Shown in pieces: positions 17,230-26,013 of a DNA stretch of 33,463 nt. The notes below the pieces were generated by a model, which searched no databases, had not been told where the DNA came from, and saw nothing but the letters and a program-made list of their open reading frames with translations. The stretch is from CAZLYF01 sp964586835 (lineage in GTDB: Bacteria; Bacillota; Clostridia; Christensenellales; Aristaeellaceae): NCBI GenBank assembly GCA_964586835.1, contig CAZPIC010000025.1, positions 1 to 33,463 of the forward strand, in the 5' to 3' direction. The first letter of the stretch is position 1. Each line of letters begins with the position of its first letter. The position numbers were made by a program, and so were the translations under genes.

Positions 17230-18480
17230 GTGGCGGAAATCAAAAAAGTAGTACTGGCATACTCTGGAGGGCTTGATACCTCGGTGATTATCCCGTGGCT
17301 GAAGGAAAACTATGCAGGATGTGAAGTCATTGCGGTCTGCGGAGACGTGGGGCTGGGCGTCGAGCTGGAAGGGCTTGAGGAAAAGGCGCTGGCGACAGGC
17401 GCGTCGAAGCTGTATGTGGAAGACCTCCGTGACGACTACGTGAACAACTACCTCATCCCGACCATGCAAGCAGGGGCTGACTACGAGGGATACCTCTTGG
17501 GCACGGCCACAGCCCGCCCGTGCATTGCCAAGCGGCTTGTGGAAATCGCGCTGAAGGAAGGCGCGGACGCTATCTGCCATGGTTGTACGGGAAAGGGCAA
17601 CGACCAGGTGCGCTTTGAGCTGACCATTCAGCGCTTCGCACCCGGTATGCGGGTGATCGCCCCTTGGCGGGAGTGGCACCTTAAATCCCGGGAAGATGAG
17701 ATCGAGTATGCCAAACAGCGTGGCATACCGCTGCGCATCAGCAGCGAGACGAACTATTCAAAGGATAAGAATATCTGGCATTTGAGCCATGAGGGTCTCG
17801 ACCTGGAGGATCCCGCCAACGAAGCTCCATACGAGCGGGAAGGCTTTCTGGAGATCTGCGTTTCGCCCCTGAAAGCACCGGATCAGTCCACGATGGTCAG
17901 CATCGGCTTTGAAAAAGGGATTCCCGTGTCCCTTGACGGTGAAGCGCTGACACCAAGAAAAATCCTCGAACAACTCAACGCAATGGGAGGCGCCAATGGC
18001 ATCGGGATCCAGGATATCGTAGAAAACAGGCTGGTAGGCATGAAATCGCGCGGTGTTTATGAGACGCCTGGCGGAACCCTCCTGTATGCGGCGCATAGCC
18101 TGCTGGAATCACTCTGCCTTGACCGGAGGACCTCCCATAAAAAACGTGAACTTGCCCACACCTTCGCGGAGCTTGTGTATGACGGCCAGTGGTTTACCCC
18201 TTTGCGTGAGGCGCTTTCAGCCTTTGTATCAAAGACCCAGGAACGCGTCACAGGCGTCGTCAGGCTGAAGCTGTACAAGGGCAACATGATTCCGGCAGGG
18301 CTTACAAGCGAGTATTCGCTGTATTCCGAAACGGCGGCTACCTTTGGCGAAAGCGACTTTAACCAGCGCGATGCGGAAGGCTTCATCAACCTGTTTGGCC
18401 TGCCGCTACGCACGCTGGCGCAGCTTGAATGGCGCCTTGAAGAGCAGCAGTCAGGAAAGAACCTGGAAAAGGAGAGTTGA
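17230..18480 (+). CDS. argG: Argininosuccinate synthase
   Basis: ArgG joins citrulline and aspartate with ATP to give argininosuccinate, the penultimate step of arginine synthesis. The 416-residue protein carries the ATP-pyrophosphatase P-loop AYSGGLDTS (residues 10-18), then GTATARPCIAK, the conserved CHGCTGKGNDQVRFE, and SETNYSKDKNIWHLSHEG. Length and motifs are those of a complete enzyme. The start is GTG at 17230, with GGAGG (17217-17221) 8 nt upstream; the protein begins MAEIKKVVLAYSGG. argH is not adjacent, so the pathway genes are scattered or only this step is retained here. Confidence 0.97.
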   Translation: MAEIKKVVLAYSGGLDTSVIIPWLKENYAGCEVIAVCGDVGLGVELEGLEEKALATGASKLYVEDLRDDYVNNYLIPTMQAGADYEGYLLGTATARPCIAKRLVEIALKEGADAICHGCTGKGNDQVRFELTIQRFAPGMRVIAPWREWHLKSREDEIEYAKQRGIPLRISSETNYSKDKNIWHLSHEGLDLEDPANEAPYEREGFLEICVSPLKAPDQSTMVSIGFEKGIPVSLDGEALTPRKILEQLNAMGGANGIGIQDIVENRLVGMKSRGVYETPGGTLLYAAHSLLESLCLDRRTSHKKRELAHTFAELVYDGQWFTPLREALSAFVSKTQERVTGVVRLKLYKGNMIPAGLTSEYSLYSETAATFGESDFNQRDAEGFINLFGLPLRTLAQLEWRLEEQQSGKNLEKES

Positions 18481-18549
18481 GGGGGCGCTCGCGTCAGCGT
18501 GGGAGAGGCCTTGCGGGTCTCCGCCCCGCCCGCTAAGTGAAGGGAAAAA

Positions 18550-18621
18550 GAAACCGCCTGTAAGAGAGAAGCAGTTCACCGTGTTTTGAATGCGGGGATG
18601 CGCTGCCTTACAGGCGGTTTC
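18550..18621. repeat. 15-bp perfect inverted repeat downstream of argG
   Basis: The 15-base arm at 18550-18564 and its exact inverted copy at 18607-18621 are 42 nt apart. Just inside them GCAG (18571-18574) can pair with CTGC (18603-18606), extending the stem past a bulge. No T-run follows. It could be a structured RNA, a processing site, a long-loop terminator or a small mobile repeat. Confidence 0.6.
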
Positions 18622-18780
18622 TAAGGCTCAGGGACCCTTTCATACGGACGAAGGCGGGATTTTGCCAAGCAGAGACCAGGGGCATCCCAAACGCCGTGTA
18701 CAGACCATCAGGCCGGCGGAAGACTCGCTTCGGCAGATCCTCCATTCACATCAGTTGTTTGTATTGTTTTAATTTAAACT
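18622..18780. other. Intergenic stretch with no recognisable gene
   Basis: Part of a 454-bp gap between argG and the flavoprotein gene. I see nothing definable besides the inverted repeat before it and the A/T-rich promoter region after it. Confidence 0.45.
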
Positions 18781-18809
18781 TTGAAATTAGAACTTTTGTA
18801 TTATATAAA
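18781..18809 (+). promoter_or_regulatory. Promoter of the secreted flavoprotein gene
   Basis: TTGAAA (18781-18786) and TATAAA (18804-18809) are 17 bp apart in an A/T-rich segment, leaving a leader of about 120 nt. A second candidate nearer the gene is TTGCCA (18867-18872) with TATCAT (18890-18895), also 17 bp apart. Confidence 0.5.
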
Positions 18810-18934
18810 GCAGAAATTCTGATGCAGTATACAAATATGTTCTAACAATTCTGTAAAAAAGCACCCTTGCCAGATTGAAAAAAATGGTATATCATCTCCC
18901 CTGCTTCGGCAAATTTTTCACAGGAGGATCTATT

Positions 18935-20851
18935 ATGATTAAACGGGTACTGGCTCTGGCGCTGTCCACCATGATGCTGCTTGGACTCATTGGCGCGGCA
19001 TCTGCGGCGGAACCTGCGTACAAGGCGGGGGCTTACACAGCGACAACCCCCGGATTGCAGGGGCCTTTGACGGTTGAGGTGACGGTGAGCGAAAGCGATA
19101 TCCTTTCCGTCACGGTCACCGACGATGTGGAGACCCCCGGTCTGCGCGACTGGCCGCTGCGCGACATCCCCCACGCCATTGTTGAGAATCAGTCTCTGGC
19201 GGTGGACGTCGTTGCGGGCGCAACCTACACCAGCCGGGCCATTTTGCGTGCCGCTGAAGCCTGCCTGAAAGAAGCGGGCGGTGATATGGACAAGTTGAAC
19301 GCCAAGCTGCCCGTGGCAAAAGAAGACGACCTCGAACTGACAGCGGACGTCGTGGTGGTTGGCGGCGGCGGTGGCGGGCTTGCTACCGCGCTGACGGCGA
19401 TCAGGGAAGGGGCCACGGTCATTTTGATTGAAAAGACCGGTACCCTGGGCGGCAACTCCATCATGGCGGGCGGCTTTTACAACACCGCCTATCCGCAGTG
19501 GCAGGTAACGCTTACAATGTCCGATGCGACCAAGCAGAATATTATGAGCACCTGTTCTCTCGAGCCTGTCAGCGATGCCCATCGGGAACTGATGGAAGCC
19601 GTGATGGAAGACCTGAAGGCCTATGAGGATGCTGGCGCTGAAGGTCTGTTTGACAGCCCCAACTGGCACGCTCTTCAGACCTGGGAAAGCGGCGATCGGG
19701 TGGGCGAAATCGAGATCGTGCGCCATATGTGTGGAAAGGCACTGGAAGGGCTGCAATGGTATGAATCCATGGGCCTGAACGTGATCCGCGTGGCGCAGGG
19801 GGCGGGTGCCCTGTACGAGCGATCCATGTACAATGATATGCCCAATGGCACCGCTTATATCAAAGCCCTGACAGATGGCCTGGAGGGACAGGCAGGGTAT
19901 ACGCAGCTGATGAACACCAGAGGCGTGGAGCTGATAACCGAAGGCGACAGGGTGGTCGGCGTCAAGGCTGAGGGAAAGACGGGCAACAACGTAACGCTCT
20001 TTGCGACCAATGGCGTTGTGCTTGCGACCGGTGGCTTTGCAGGCAACGTTGAGCTGAGACAGAAATACTGTGAGGGAGAGAAGTGGACAGATTTGGGTCC
20101 CGACCTGAAGACCACCAATGTCTCCGGCGTAACGGGCGATGGCATTTTCATGGCATCCGCGGTGGGTGCTCAGCTGGTGAACATGGAGCAGATCCAGCTG
20201 CTGCAAACCTGCAACCCGATTACTGGAACGCTGAATGACAACTGCGGCCCCATGAGCGTTGCGGGTAATCTCTTCATCAACAAGGAAGGAAACCGCTTCG
20301 TGCGGGAGGATGGCAGAAGGGACGATATATCGCAGGCTATCCTTGCCCAAACCGATGGCATGATGTACTCGATTCAGAGCACGGATGTCATTGGCAATCC
20401 GGATGAGGCCAAAACCCTTGACGGGAAAACCCTGACCTACATGCTTGAAAATAAACTGTCCGGTTACATTAAGGCTGAGACGCTGGACGAACTGGCGGAG
20501 CTCCTGGACATGCCTGCAGAAAACCTGAAGGCGACGATCGACAGCTACAACCATCATGTCGAAACGCAGGAACCCGATGAGTTTGGGCGTACGCTCCTGA
20601 AGGTCAAGCAGGTGAATGGCCCCTGGTACTCGTATCCCCGCAAACCCGCAGCCCATCATACTATGGGCGGAGTTCGGGTAGACATGCAGACCCACGCCCT
20701 CCGAGAGGACGGCAGCATCGTTGAAGGACTGTACTGTGTGGGCGAGCTGACCGGGGTCATCCATGGCGCCAACAGGGTTGGCGGAAACGCTCTGGTCGAC
20801 TTTACCGTCTTTGGCCGCATCGCGGGCGAAAACGCAGCGGCAGGCAAGTAA
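18935..20851 (+). CDS. Secreted FMN/FAD flavoprotein reductase of the fumarate/urocanate reductase family
   Basis: The 638-residue protein has a Sec signal peptide (cleavage likely after ASA, about residue 24). An FMN-binding domain (about 30-115) carries DVVAGATYTS, where Thr99 fits the ApbE-dependent covalent flavin site. A FAD-binding fumarate-reductase domain (about 138-638) begins DVVVVGGGGGGLATALTAI. Active-site landmarks are RRDDIS (catalytic arginine region), HHTMGG and NRVGGNALVDFTVFGRIAG. The His-Pro-Thr substrate motif of fumarate reductases is replaced by CNPITG, so the acceptor is uncertain. Such enzymes reduce small unsaturated acids outside the membrane as terminal electron acceptors (family knowledge). 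ATG 18935 has AGGAGG (18922-18927) 7 nt upstream; upstream codons in frame are probably untranslated. No electron-donor partner is nearby. Confidence 0.9.
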   Translation: MIKRVLALALSTMMLLGLIGAASAAEPAYKAGAYTATTPGLQGPLTVEVTVSESDILSVTVTDDVETPGLRDWPLRDIPHAIVENQSLAVDVVAGATYTSRAILRAAEACLKEAGGDMDKLNAKLPVAKEDDLELTADVVVVGGGGGGLATALTAIREGATVILIEKTGTLGGNSIMAGGFYNTAYPQWQVTLTMSDATKQNIMSTCSLEPVSDAHRELMEAVMEDLKAYEDAGAEGLFDSPNWHALQTWESGDRVGEIEIVRHMCGKALEGLQWYESMGLNVIRVAQGAGALYERSMYNDMPNGTAYIKALTDGLEGQAGYTQLMNTRGVELITEGDRVVGVKAEGKTGNNVTLFATNGVVLATGGFAGNVELRQKYCEGEKWTDLGPDLKTTNVSGVTGDGIFMASAVGAQLVNMEQIQLLQTCNPITGTLNDNCGPMSVAGNLFINKEGNRFVREDGRRDDISQAILAQTDGMMYSIQSTDVIGNPDEAKTLDGKTLTYMLENKLSGYIKAETLDELAELLDMPAENLKATIDSYNHHVETQEPDEFGRTLLKVKQVNGPWYSYPRKPAAHHTMGGVRVDMQTHALREDGSIVEGLYCVGELTGVIHGANRVGGNALVDFTVFGRIAGENAAAGK

Positions 20852-20877
20852 GTAGTCTGACTACTGTTAAGCAAGCA

Positions 20878-20910
20878 AACAAGACCACCGGCATAGCCGG
20901 TGGTTTTGTT
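20878..20910 (+). terminator. Rho-independent terminator of the flavoprotein gene
   Basis: ACCACCGGC (20884-20892) pairs with GCCGGTGGT (20896-20904) around an ATA loop, and flanking AACAAG/TTTGTT extends the stem with one G-T pair. TTTTGTTTT follows. Confidence 0.9.
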
Positions 20911-21576
20911 TTGAGCGACCGGGCGAAAGGTTTTAACACAGCCCCCCGACAGCCTGATGAAAAAGCTGCAAGAGGGGCTGCCAGATCGGCGCATACTGGG
21001 CCTTTCCCGCCGATCTCTGAAGCACAATGTGATGCAAGAGGGATGTGGTGTGGTGCACACACCGTGGCGGAAGGACGCCACCAGGCGGGAACCTGCCCCC
21101 GCTGTGGAGCGGCATCGATCCGACGCAAGCTGAACAACTGAAGGAGCGCCGAGGGTAGCGATTCGTGGGGGAGAAGGATGGGATCCTCTGCATGAAAAGC
21201 CATCGAAGCGCTGCGGGTGGGCTGGAGGGCGGTGAAGGAATCTGGAAGGAGAGCGGGCACGACAGGTCCATCGGAAAAGAGTCACATAGGACGTTCGCCG
21301 GGGCTGAAAGGCCTTGGCTATCCTTTAAGCAAGATCGCCGGGAAAAAAGGCCATCCGCGGGCATGTGAAGCCTCAAGACGCGCTCAGGACACACTTTACA
21401 ACCTATACTGCTGGAAGCAAGACAGGCCTATGGTGTACATCTGAAAGAATCTGAAGCAATACACAGAGAGCGGGCTTGTCTGCGGGAACCTTGCAGCAGG
21501 GATGGTTCAGACCTATCTGCAAGACACAAGGCACTGTACGAAACCTTTAGCTTTATACGCTGCGGAGCGGGCTGTG
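20911..21576. other. Intergenic stretch with no recognisable gene
   Basis: About 665 bp between two genes that converge on it. Short hairpins occur, for example GTGGCG (21064-21069) with CGCCAC (21076-21081). Short open frames on both strands resemble nothing I know. The plus-strand frame from 21217 runs past a single stop near 21442 and looks like possible decayed coding sequence, but I cannot name a parent gene. No terminator is obvious downstream of the phosphatase gene. Confidence 0.45.
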
Positions 21577-24117
21577 TTAGGCAAGCGTTTGGGTCAGCGT
21601 CAGGATATTCTGGCCGTTTTCATAGGCATAGTGTGCGCTGTCCACGCTTTTTTTAACCAGATAGATGCCCAGACCGCCAGCCTGCCGGTCTCCGGCAGAG
21701 AGCGCGATGTCTGGGTCCGCTTTTTCCAGAGGGTTATAGGGAGCGCCCCGGTCGATGAAGCGTAGCGTCAGGGTGGACGGCGCGCCACTAACGCCGATCT
21801 GTACGGTCAAGTCGCCTTCTTCTGGGGAATACGCATAGCGCGCGATGTTGATGAAGACTTCCTCCGCGACAAGGTTCAGCCGAGCCAGCGCCCTGGGTGG
21901 ACAGTCATGCGTTTTGATTTCCCGGGTGAGGAAGTCCAGCACAGCATACAGCTGATCAGCCCGCGCGGGCACGGTCAGGCTTTTCATCCCACCTTCCCCG
22001 CTGTGCCCAAACCTGAGGGCCAGCATGGTGATGTCGTCAAACTGCGGTGCCTGGCCGATAAACCTGTCAATATCTTCCTGCACCGCGCCCAGGATCTTCC
22101 TGAGGTCTTCACCAGGCTGCGCGTCCAGCACGTTCACGAGCCTTGCTTCGCCATAGGAAGCGTTTTCGGCGTCCGTGGCTTCGGTCACGCCGTCTGTGTA
22201 CAGGTAGAGGATATCGCCAGGGTGCAGGGAGAGTTCAGCCTTCTGGTATTGGGTGGTTTCAAGGCCTGCCAGCACAAAACCTGCACGGGATCGGAGGAAA
22301 CGGAAGCCCTTGCCTTCCCGCCGCAGGAAGGGGGGTGTATGTCCGGCGTTGACATAGTCAAGACGCCCTGTGGAAATCTCAAGCACCCCCATCCAGGCTG
22401 TCACAAACATGCTTTCTTCATTGTTTTCATACAGGCGCGCATTGGCCTCGTTGAACACCTGGGACAGATCTATCCCCGTCTGGGCTAGCGTCTTGATGAG
22501 GGTCTTCACAGTCATCATGAACAGCGCGGCGGGAATGCCCTTGCCCGATACGTCGGCGATAAGGAAGGCCAGATGGTCTGCGTCGATGAGGAAAAAATCG
22601 TAGAAGTCCCCTCCCACCTCTTTGGCGGGGAGCATCGTGGCAAAGAGGTCAAACTCCTCCTGGTCCGGAAACGGCGGAAAGGTGCAGGGGAGCATGCCGG
22701 TCTGTATTTTGGTGGCAACACTCAACTCGGCGCCGATACGTTCCCGCTCAGCGGTGACGCGGGTCAGGTTGTGGATATAGGCGCGCAATGAGCTTGTCAT
22801 ACGCTCAAAGCTCTGGCTCAGCAGCTCCACTTCGTCCCCGGTGTGGATGTCCGAGCGGTAGTCGAGGTTTCCCTCCCCGATGTGCCCCACGTCCTCAGTG
22901 AGCTTGAGGATGGGCTCGGTGCTGCGCCTGCAGACGCTGCGCACAATGGCAATAAACACCACAGCCAGCGCGGCGAAAGCCAGGATCATGGCCAGGTTCA
23001 GGCCTTTGATCGAACGTGCCATGCTGTCGTGGGTGTCCTTTATAATGCCCTGTATCATCTCGTTTGAACGGGTCGCTGGCGCCAGAATCTCCTCGATGGG
23101 CATGACAACGGTCAGATTCCAGCCAGTGGTCGCGACCGGGGCATAAATGATATAGACGGGCTCGTCATGGATCACGCTTCGAACGTAACCAGCAGCGCTT
23201 TCACGCATCGCCCGGATGACCTCCTGGGACTGGGTCCCCAACAAGGTCTCCTGCGCAAAGCCGCTCTCACTCAGATTTTTAGCCGATATCGCTTTTCCGT
23301 CGCTGGAAAACAGCATCGCGTAGCCGCCCGAGCCGAACTGCGTGCTAAGAATCTCGCGATTGATGCCTTCGATCAGAAGGTCGACGCCCAGCACGCCAAT
23401 GAACGTCCCCTTCGCATAAAAGGGCTTGGAGATGGTCACAGTCAGACCGCGGCCAAAGCTGTCCGCATAGGTTTCGGAGATGACCAGTGTCCCGCTGTCC
23501 CGCGCGCTTATATACCATGGAAGACCGCGGCACTCAAAGGCGTAGAAGCCCGTTTTGTTTTCCGCGTTGGCATCGTAATCGACGTTGGCGCCCGAAGCTG
23601 AGGCGACGTAGATGCTTGAAATCTCCGGCGTGTTGAGGAGTATGGCAGCAAACACCTCTTCCGTGTTCCCCAGCAGGGCATTCTCAGCGATCTGCTCGCT
23701 TGTACTGGCAAGTTCTAAGGTTGCAGGCAGGTAGTGCAGCGTGGTGCCGCTGCTTTCGCCCCGGGCAGCCAGCTCGTCGGGTGTGGGCACAGGCCGTGAG
23801 GCGAAGCGCTCGGGATGCTCATACAGCGCAGCCGTGTACAGGGCCATCTCATCCACAGCGCGCAGGAAAGAGCTCATCCGCTCGTCGATGGCAACTGCTT
23901 TTTCCACCACAAAACTCTGCGCGGCATCCAATGCCTGGTCGATCAGCAACCGCTCGCTGTTTTGTGCGGCTGCCTGACCCAGGCGTTGTGCGTTACTCTG
24001 GGCGGAATCGCGAAGGGTCCACATCCCGATCAGGGCGAGCGATGCAAAGAGCAGCATGGCTGCCAGAAAGAGGATCAGGAATGTTTTCAGCAGGCGTGTT
24101 CGCATCGATTGTCTCAT
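21577..24117 (-). CDS. Sensor phosphatase: dCache, HAMP, PP2C (SpoIIE/RsbU) and HATPase (RsbW-like) in one chain
   Basis: The 846-residue protein has an N-terminal membrane helix (about 8-30), a large extracellular dCache-type sensor (about 35-345), a second membrane helix (about 372-395) and a HAMP linker. Then comes a PP2C phosphatase domain (about 460-690; GGDFYDFFLID, ADVSGKGIPAALF, YTDGVTEATD, QFDDITML). It ends in a GHKL ATPase domain (about 705-845; NLVAEEVFINIARYAY, FIDRGAPYNPL, GGLGIYLVKKSVD). RsbU-type phosphatases dephosphorylate STAS antagonists and RsbW-type kinases phosphorylate them. Fusion of both in one receptor suggests ligand-controlled partner switching (inference). The STAS partner is probably the gene at 26014. 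I chose ATG 24117, which has GGAGG 7 nt upstream; an upstream extension lacks a ribosome site. Confidence 0.92.
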   Translation of the reverse strand: MRQSMRTRLLKTFLILFLAAMLLFASLALIGMWTLRDSAQSNAQRLGQAAAQNSERLLIDQALDAAQSFVVEKAVAIDERMSSFLRAVDEMALYTAALYEHPERFASRPVPTPDELAARGESSGTTLHYLPATLELASTSEQIAENALLGNTEEVFAAILLNTPEISSIYVASASGANVDYDANAENKTGFYAFECRGLPWYISARDSGTLVISETYADSFGRGLTVTISKPFYAKGTFIGVLGVDLLIEGINREILSTQFGSGGYAMLFSSDGKAISAKNLSESGFAQETLLGTQSQEVIRAMRESAAGYVRSVIHDEPVYIIYAPVATTGWNLTVVMPIEEILAPATRSNEMIQGIIKDTHDSMARSIKGLNLAMILAFAALAVVFIAIVRSVCRRSTEPILKLTEDVGHIGEGNLDYRSDIHTGDEVELLSQSFERMTSSLRAYIHNLTRVTAERERIGAELSVATKIQTGMLPCTFPPFPDQEEFDLFATMLPAKEVGGDFYDFFLIDADHLAFLIADVSGKGIPAALFMMTVKTLIKTLAQTGIDLSQVFNEANARLYENNEESMFVTAWMGVLEISTGRLDYVNAGHTPPFLRREGKGFRFLRSRAGFVLAGLETTQYQKAELSLHPGDILYLYTDGVTEATDAENASYGEARLVNVLDAQPGEDLRKILGAVQEDIDRFIGQAPQFDDITMLALRFGHSGEGGMKSLTVPARADQLYAVLDFLTREIKTHDCPPRALARLNLVAEEVFINIARYAYSPEEGDLTVQIGVSGAPSTLTLRFIDRGAPYNPLEKADPDIALSAGDRQAGGLGIYLVKKSVDSAHYAYENGQNILTLTQTLA

Positions 24118-24152
24118 GCCCGTTCCTCCAGGGTTATGGCACCCACGCCTCG

Positions 24153-24171
24153 CACAGCATCTGAGGCTGTG
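24153..24171. repeat. Inverted repeat upstream of the phosphatase gene
   Basis: CACAGC (24153-24158) and GCTGTG (24166-24171) flank a 7-nt loop, in the leader region of the minus-strand gene. Its function is unknown. A TTGACA lies farther upstream on the minus strand (near 24200) but has no clear -10. Confidence 0.25.
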
Positions 24172-24672
24172 TGCAGGAGGGGCCGGATCCCTTGTCAATA
24201 CCTACTCGAGACGTTTGCCTCAAAGCTGTCCACACGGATTCTGACAGACGGGAAGACCCCGTCATGGCGGGAGCTGGAGCGCTGGAAAACCTCGTGCAAC
24301 GCGCTGTTGTAAAGCTCGACGCTCCGTCTCCCTCCTCTGCCTCGGAGGGCGTCCATCCGGCAGCGTTCACCGCGGGCTATCCTGTAGCCATGCGCCCAGG
24401 AGAGGTGGCTAACCGTCAGGAACGTCGCCTCTACCAGGGCACAGGCGCAGCAGCCTGGTAAGATGGTGATAACCCGGCTGAAATACAGCCTGCCCTCACC
24501 CAGGGCATGCTGCAGTTCGTGACCCGTTCAAGAGGGTCGATGCTCCCTTCCGGCAGATATCGGGCGCCCTTCAGGCTACACCGGAAGCTCGCCATCCTGA
24601 TAGGCTAACCGGAGGATGGGGACGTCAGGCCTGTTGAGCGTTGTCCGACAGGGGATGGTGCGCAGCCCCACG
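24172..24672. other. Intergenic stretch with no recognisable gene
   Basis: About 500 bp between two minus-strand genes. A plus-strand frame at about 24171-24461 is open but has no family resemblance. GACCC/GGGTC at 24521-24538 is a simple hairpin. Nothing else can be supported. Confidence 0.4.
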
Positions 24673-25677
24673 CTACTCGCTTTCCTCCGGCTGCATGCCC
24701 TTGAGCAGTTTCGCCATCATCCAGCCTGTCCTGCCATCGACCCATACTTGTTTCCAGTATTCACCCCCACTGGTCACGACGACAGCCGTGCCGTTGAGGT
24801 ACAGGCCCAGGGAGTCGGAACCCGTGCTGGCCCGGCTGCGCAGGTGCGCGCCCTGCCCGCCGGGGTTGTCGACCACTGTCAGGGCGCCATCCGGCTGGGG
24901 GACGGCAGCGATCCCATCGATGTCCGCGTAAGCCGGTTGTGGTGTGACGCCCCAAGCCATCATGAAGCCCGTCTTTTCGTCTTCCGTCAGGACATGTACA
25001 AAATCCTCCGTGACACCCAGCACCCGTACGGTTCTCCCGTTGGCGTACGTGGCTTTGGTTTCTGAGCGGAAGGACTGGGCAGATCTCAGATTCAAGCCCG
25101 AGGTGTCTGGGTTGCTGACGATGACTGTTGGAATGGAGGACGGGACGGTACCCGATGGCACGTCCAGCGCGAGCATTGCCTCCTCGAAGTAGCCGGTCAG
25201 GTCGCCCACACGCACCTGTACCCAACCCTTCAGGGGCTGTGTGAGCACATGCGCCACGACCCCGTTATAGTACTTGCCCAGTACTTTGGCGCTTTTCCTT
25301 GGTTGCGCGCGAAGGGGAGCGCGGGCAGAGGGGTCCGGACTGTTGACGGTGGCCAGGCTGAATCCGTCTTCGGGGACCCGGGGTCGGAGCCCTTCCGAAA
25401 GCGTCCAGCCTTCCAGTGATTCATCCGCTTCATTGAATACGAGGACCTCGGCCCACTCGTCGTGCAGAGACAGCAACCCCACCGTCTCACCGCGGGAAAG
25501 CGTCCTGACGATGCGGGTGGCGTCGTCCACACTTTCGCGAACGGGCCTGTTCGCGCCTGTGTTCAGCCACAGAGGCGGGCTGTCCAGGGTCTCATCCAGT
25601 TCCGCGCAGGAAGCAAGGGGCAGCAGCAGAGAAAGCAAAAACAGGTACAGGATAAGAGCGCGAATGGTTTTGTTCAT
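24673..25677 (-). CDS. SH3-repeat lipoprotein
   Basis: The 334-residue product starts with a lipoprotein signal: a hydrophobic core followed by the lipobox LASC, with Cys24 as the lipidation site. The rest consists of about four bacterial SH3-like modules (near residues 40-100, 112-170, 185-245 and 265-330). Typical strands are PLRAQPRKSAKVLG, LNLRSAQSFRSE, AHLRSRAST and GWMMAKLLKG. Such modules bind cell-wall peptides in other proteins; here binding is only inferred. The start has GGAGG (on the minus strand near 25685-25689). It lies between the sensor phosphatase and the divergent export operon, so it may be an accessory of that locus. A minus-strand TATAAT at 25723-25718 may be its -10, but the -35 is poor. 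Confidence 0.85.
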   Translation of the reverse strand: MNKTIRALILYLFLLSLLLPLASCAELDETLDSPPLWLNTGANRPVRESVDDATRIVRTLSRGETVGLLSLHDEWAEVLVFNEADESLEGWTLSEGLRPRVPEDGFSLATVNSPDPSARAPLRAQPRKSAKVLGKYYNGVVAHVLTQPLKGWVQVRVGDLTGYFEEAMLALDVPSGTVPSSIPTVIVSNPDTSGLNLRSAQSFRSETKATYANGRTVRVLGVTEDFVHVLTEDEKTGFMMAWGVTPQPAYADIDGIAAVPQPDGALTVVDNPGGQGAHLRSRASTGSDSLGLYLNGTAVVVTSGGEYWKQVWVDGRTGWMMAKLLKGMQPEESE

Positions 25678-25741
25678 CGTGTTCCTCCGAAGGGCCAGTC
25701 CAACCCGGCCTGTCTGGATTATACCTGATGTGATGGCTGAA

Positions 25742-25771
25742 TGGACAGCCTCCCTGTCTGCAGTGTAGAAT
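25742..25771 (+). promoter_or_regulatory. Possible promoter of the export operon
   Basis: TGGACA (25742-25747) and TAGAAT (25766-25771) are 18 bp apart, directed toward the STAS gene. The leader would be about 235 nt. The match is moderate. Confidence 0.35.
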
Positions 25772-26013
25772 GGCTGTAGCTACAAATAGGCTGGCCAATC
25801 GGTGAGGGGGTCGCTTAGGAGGACGGCATTCGGCGCAAAAGCATGTTGGACAATCACCTGCTGATCCGAAAGCTGAGCAGCGGGAGGATGGCACAGGTCA
25901 AGCTTATGTGACGGAGCAGAGGGCAAGCCACGGACTTCTGCCCGCGAACTGCCGGGCTTTTTGAGGGAAGAGGGATCGATTACACACTCAACATGCGGAA
26001 AGGACGTTGAACG
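25772..26013 (+). other. Leader region of the export operon
   Basis: This forms part of a 336-bp gene-free gap between the divergent lipoprotein and STAS genes. It holds a small hairpin, GCCCG (25940-25944) with CGGGC (25953-25957), directly followed by TTTTT. That could be an attenuator or weak terminator ahead of the STAS gene. No gene was recognised. Confidence 0.35.

Noticed and set aside
18842..20764. 640-residue open frame on the minus strand opposite the flavoprotein gene
   Set aside because: It is antisense to a well-supported gene, has no family resemblance, and its composition follows the codon bias of the opposite strand.
24171..24461. 96-residue plus-strand frame between the phosphatase and lipoprotein genes
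   Set aside because: No family resemblance, promoter or conserved motif; open frames of this size are expected at this G+C content.
24521..24538. GACCC/GGGTC hairpin with TTCAAG loop, resembling a tRNA T-arm
   Set aside because: The loop is 8 nt, the closing pair of a T-arm is wrong, and no acceptor or anticodon arm is present.
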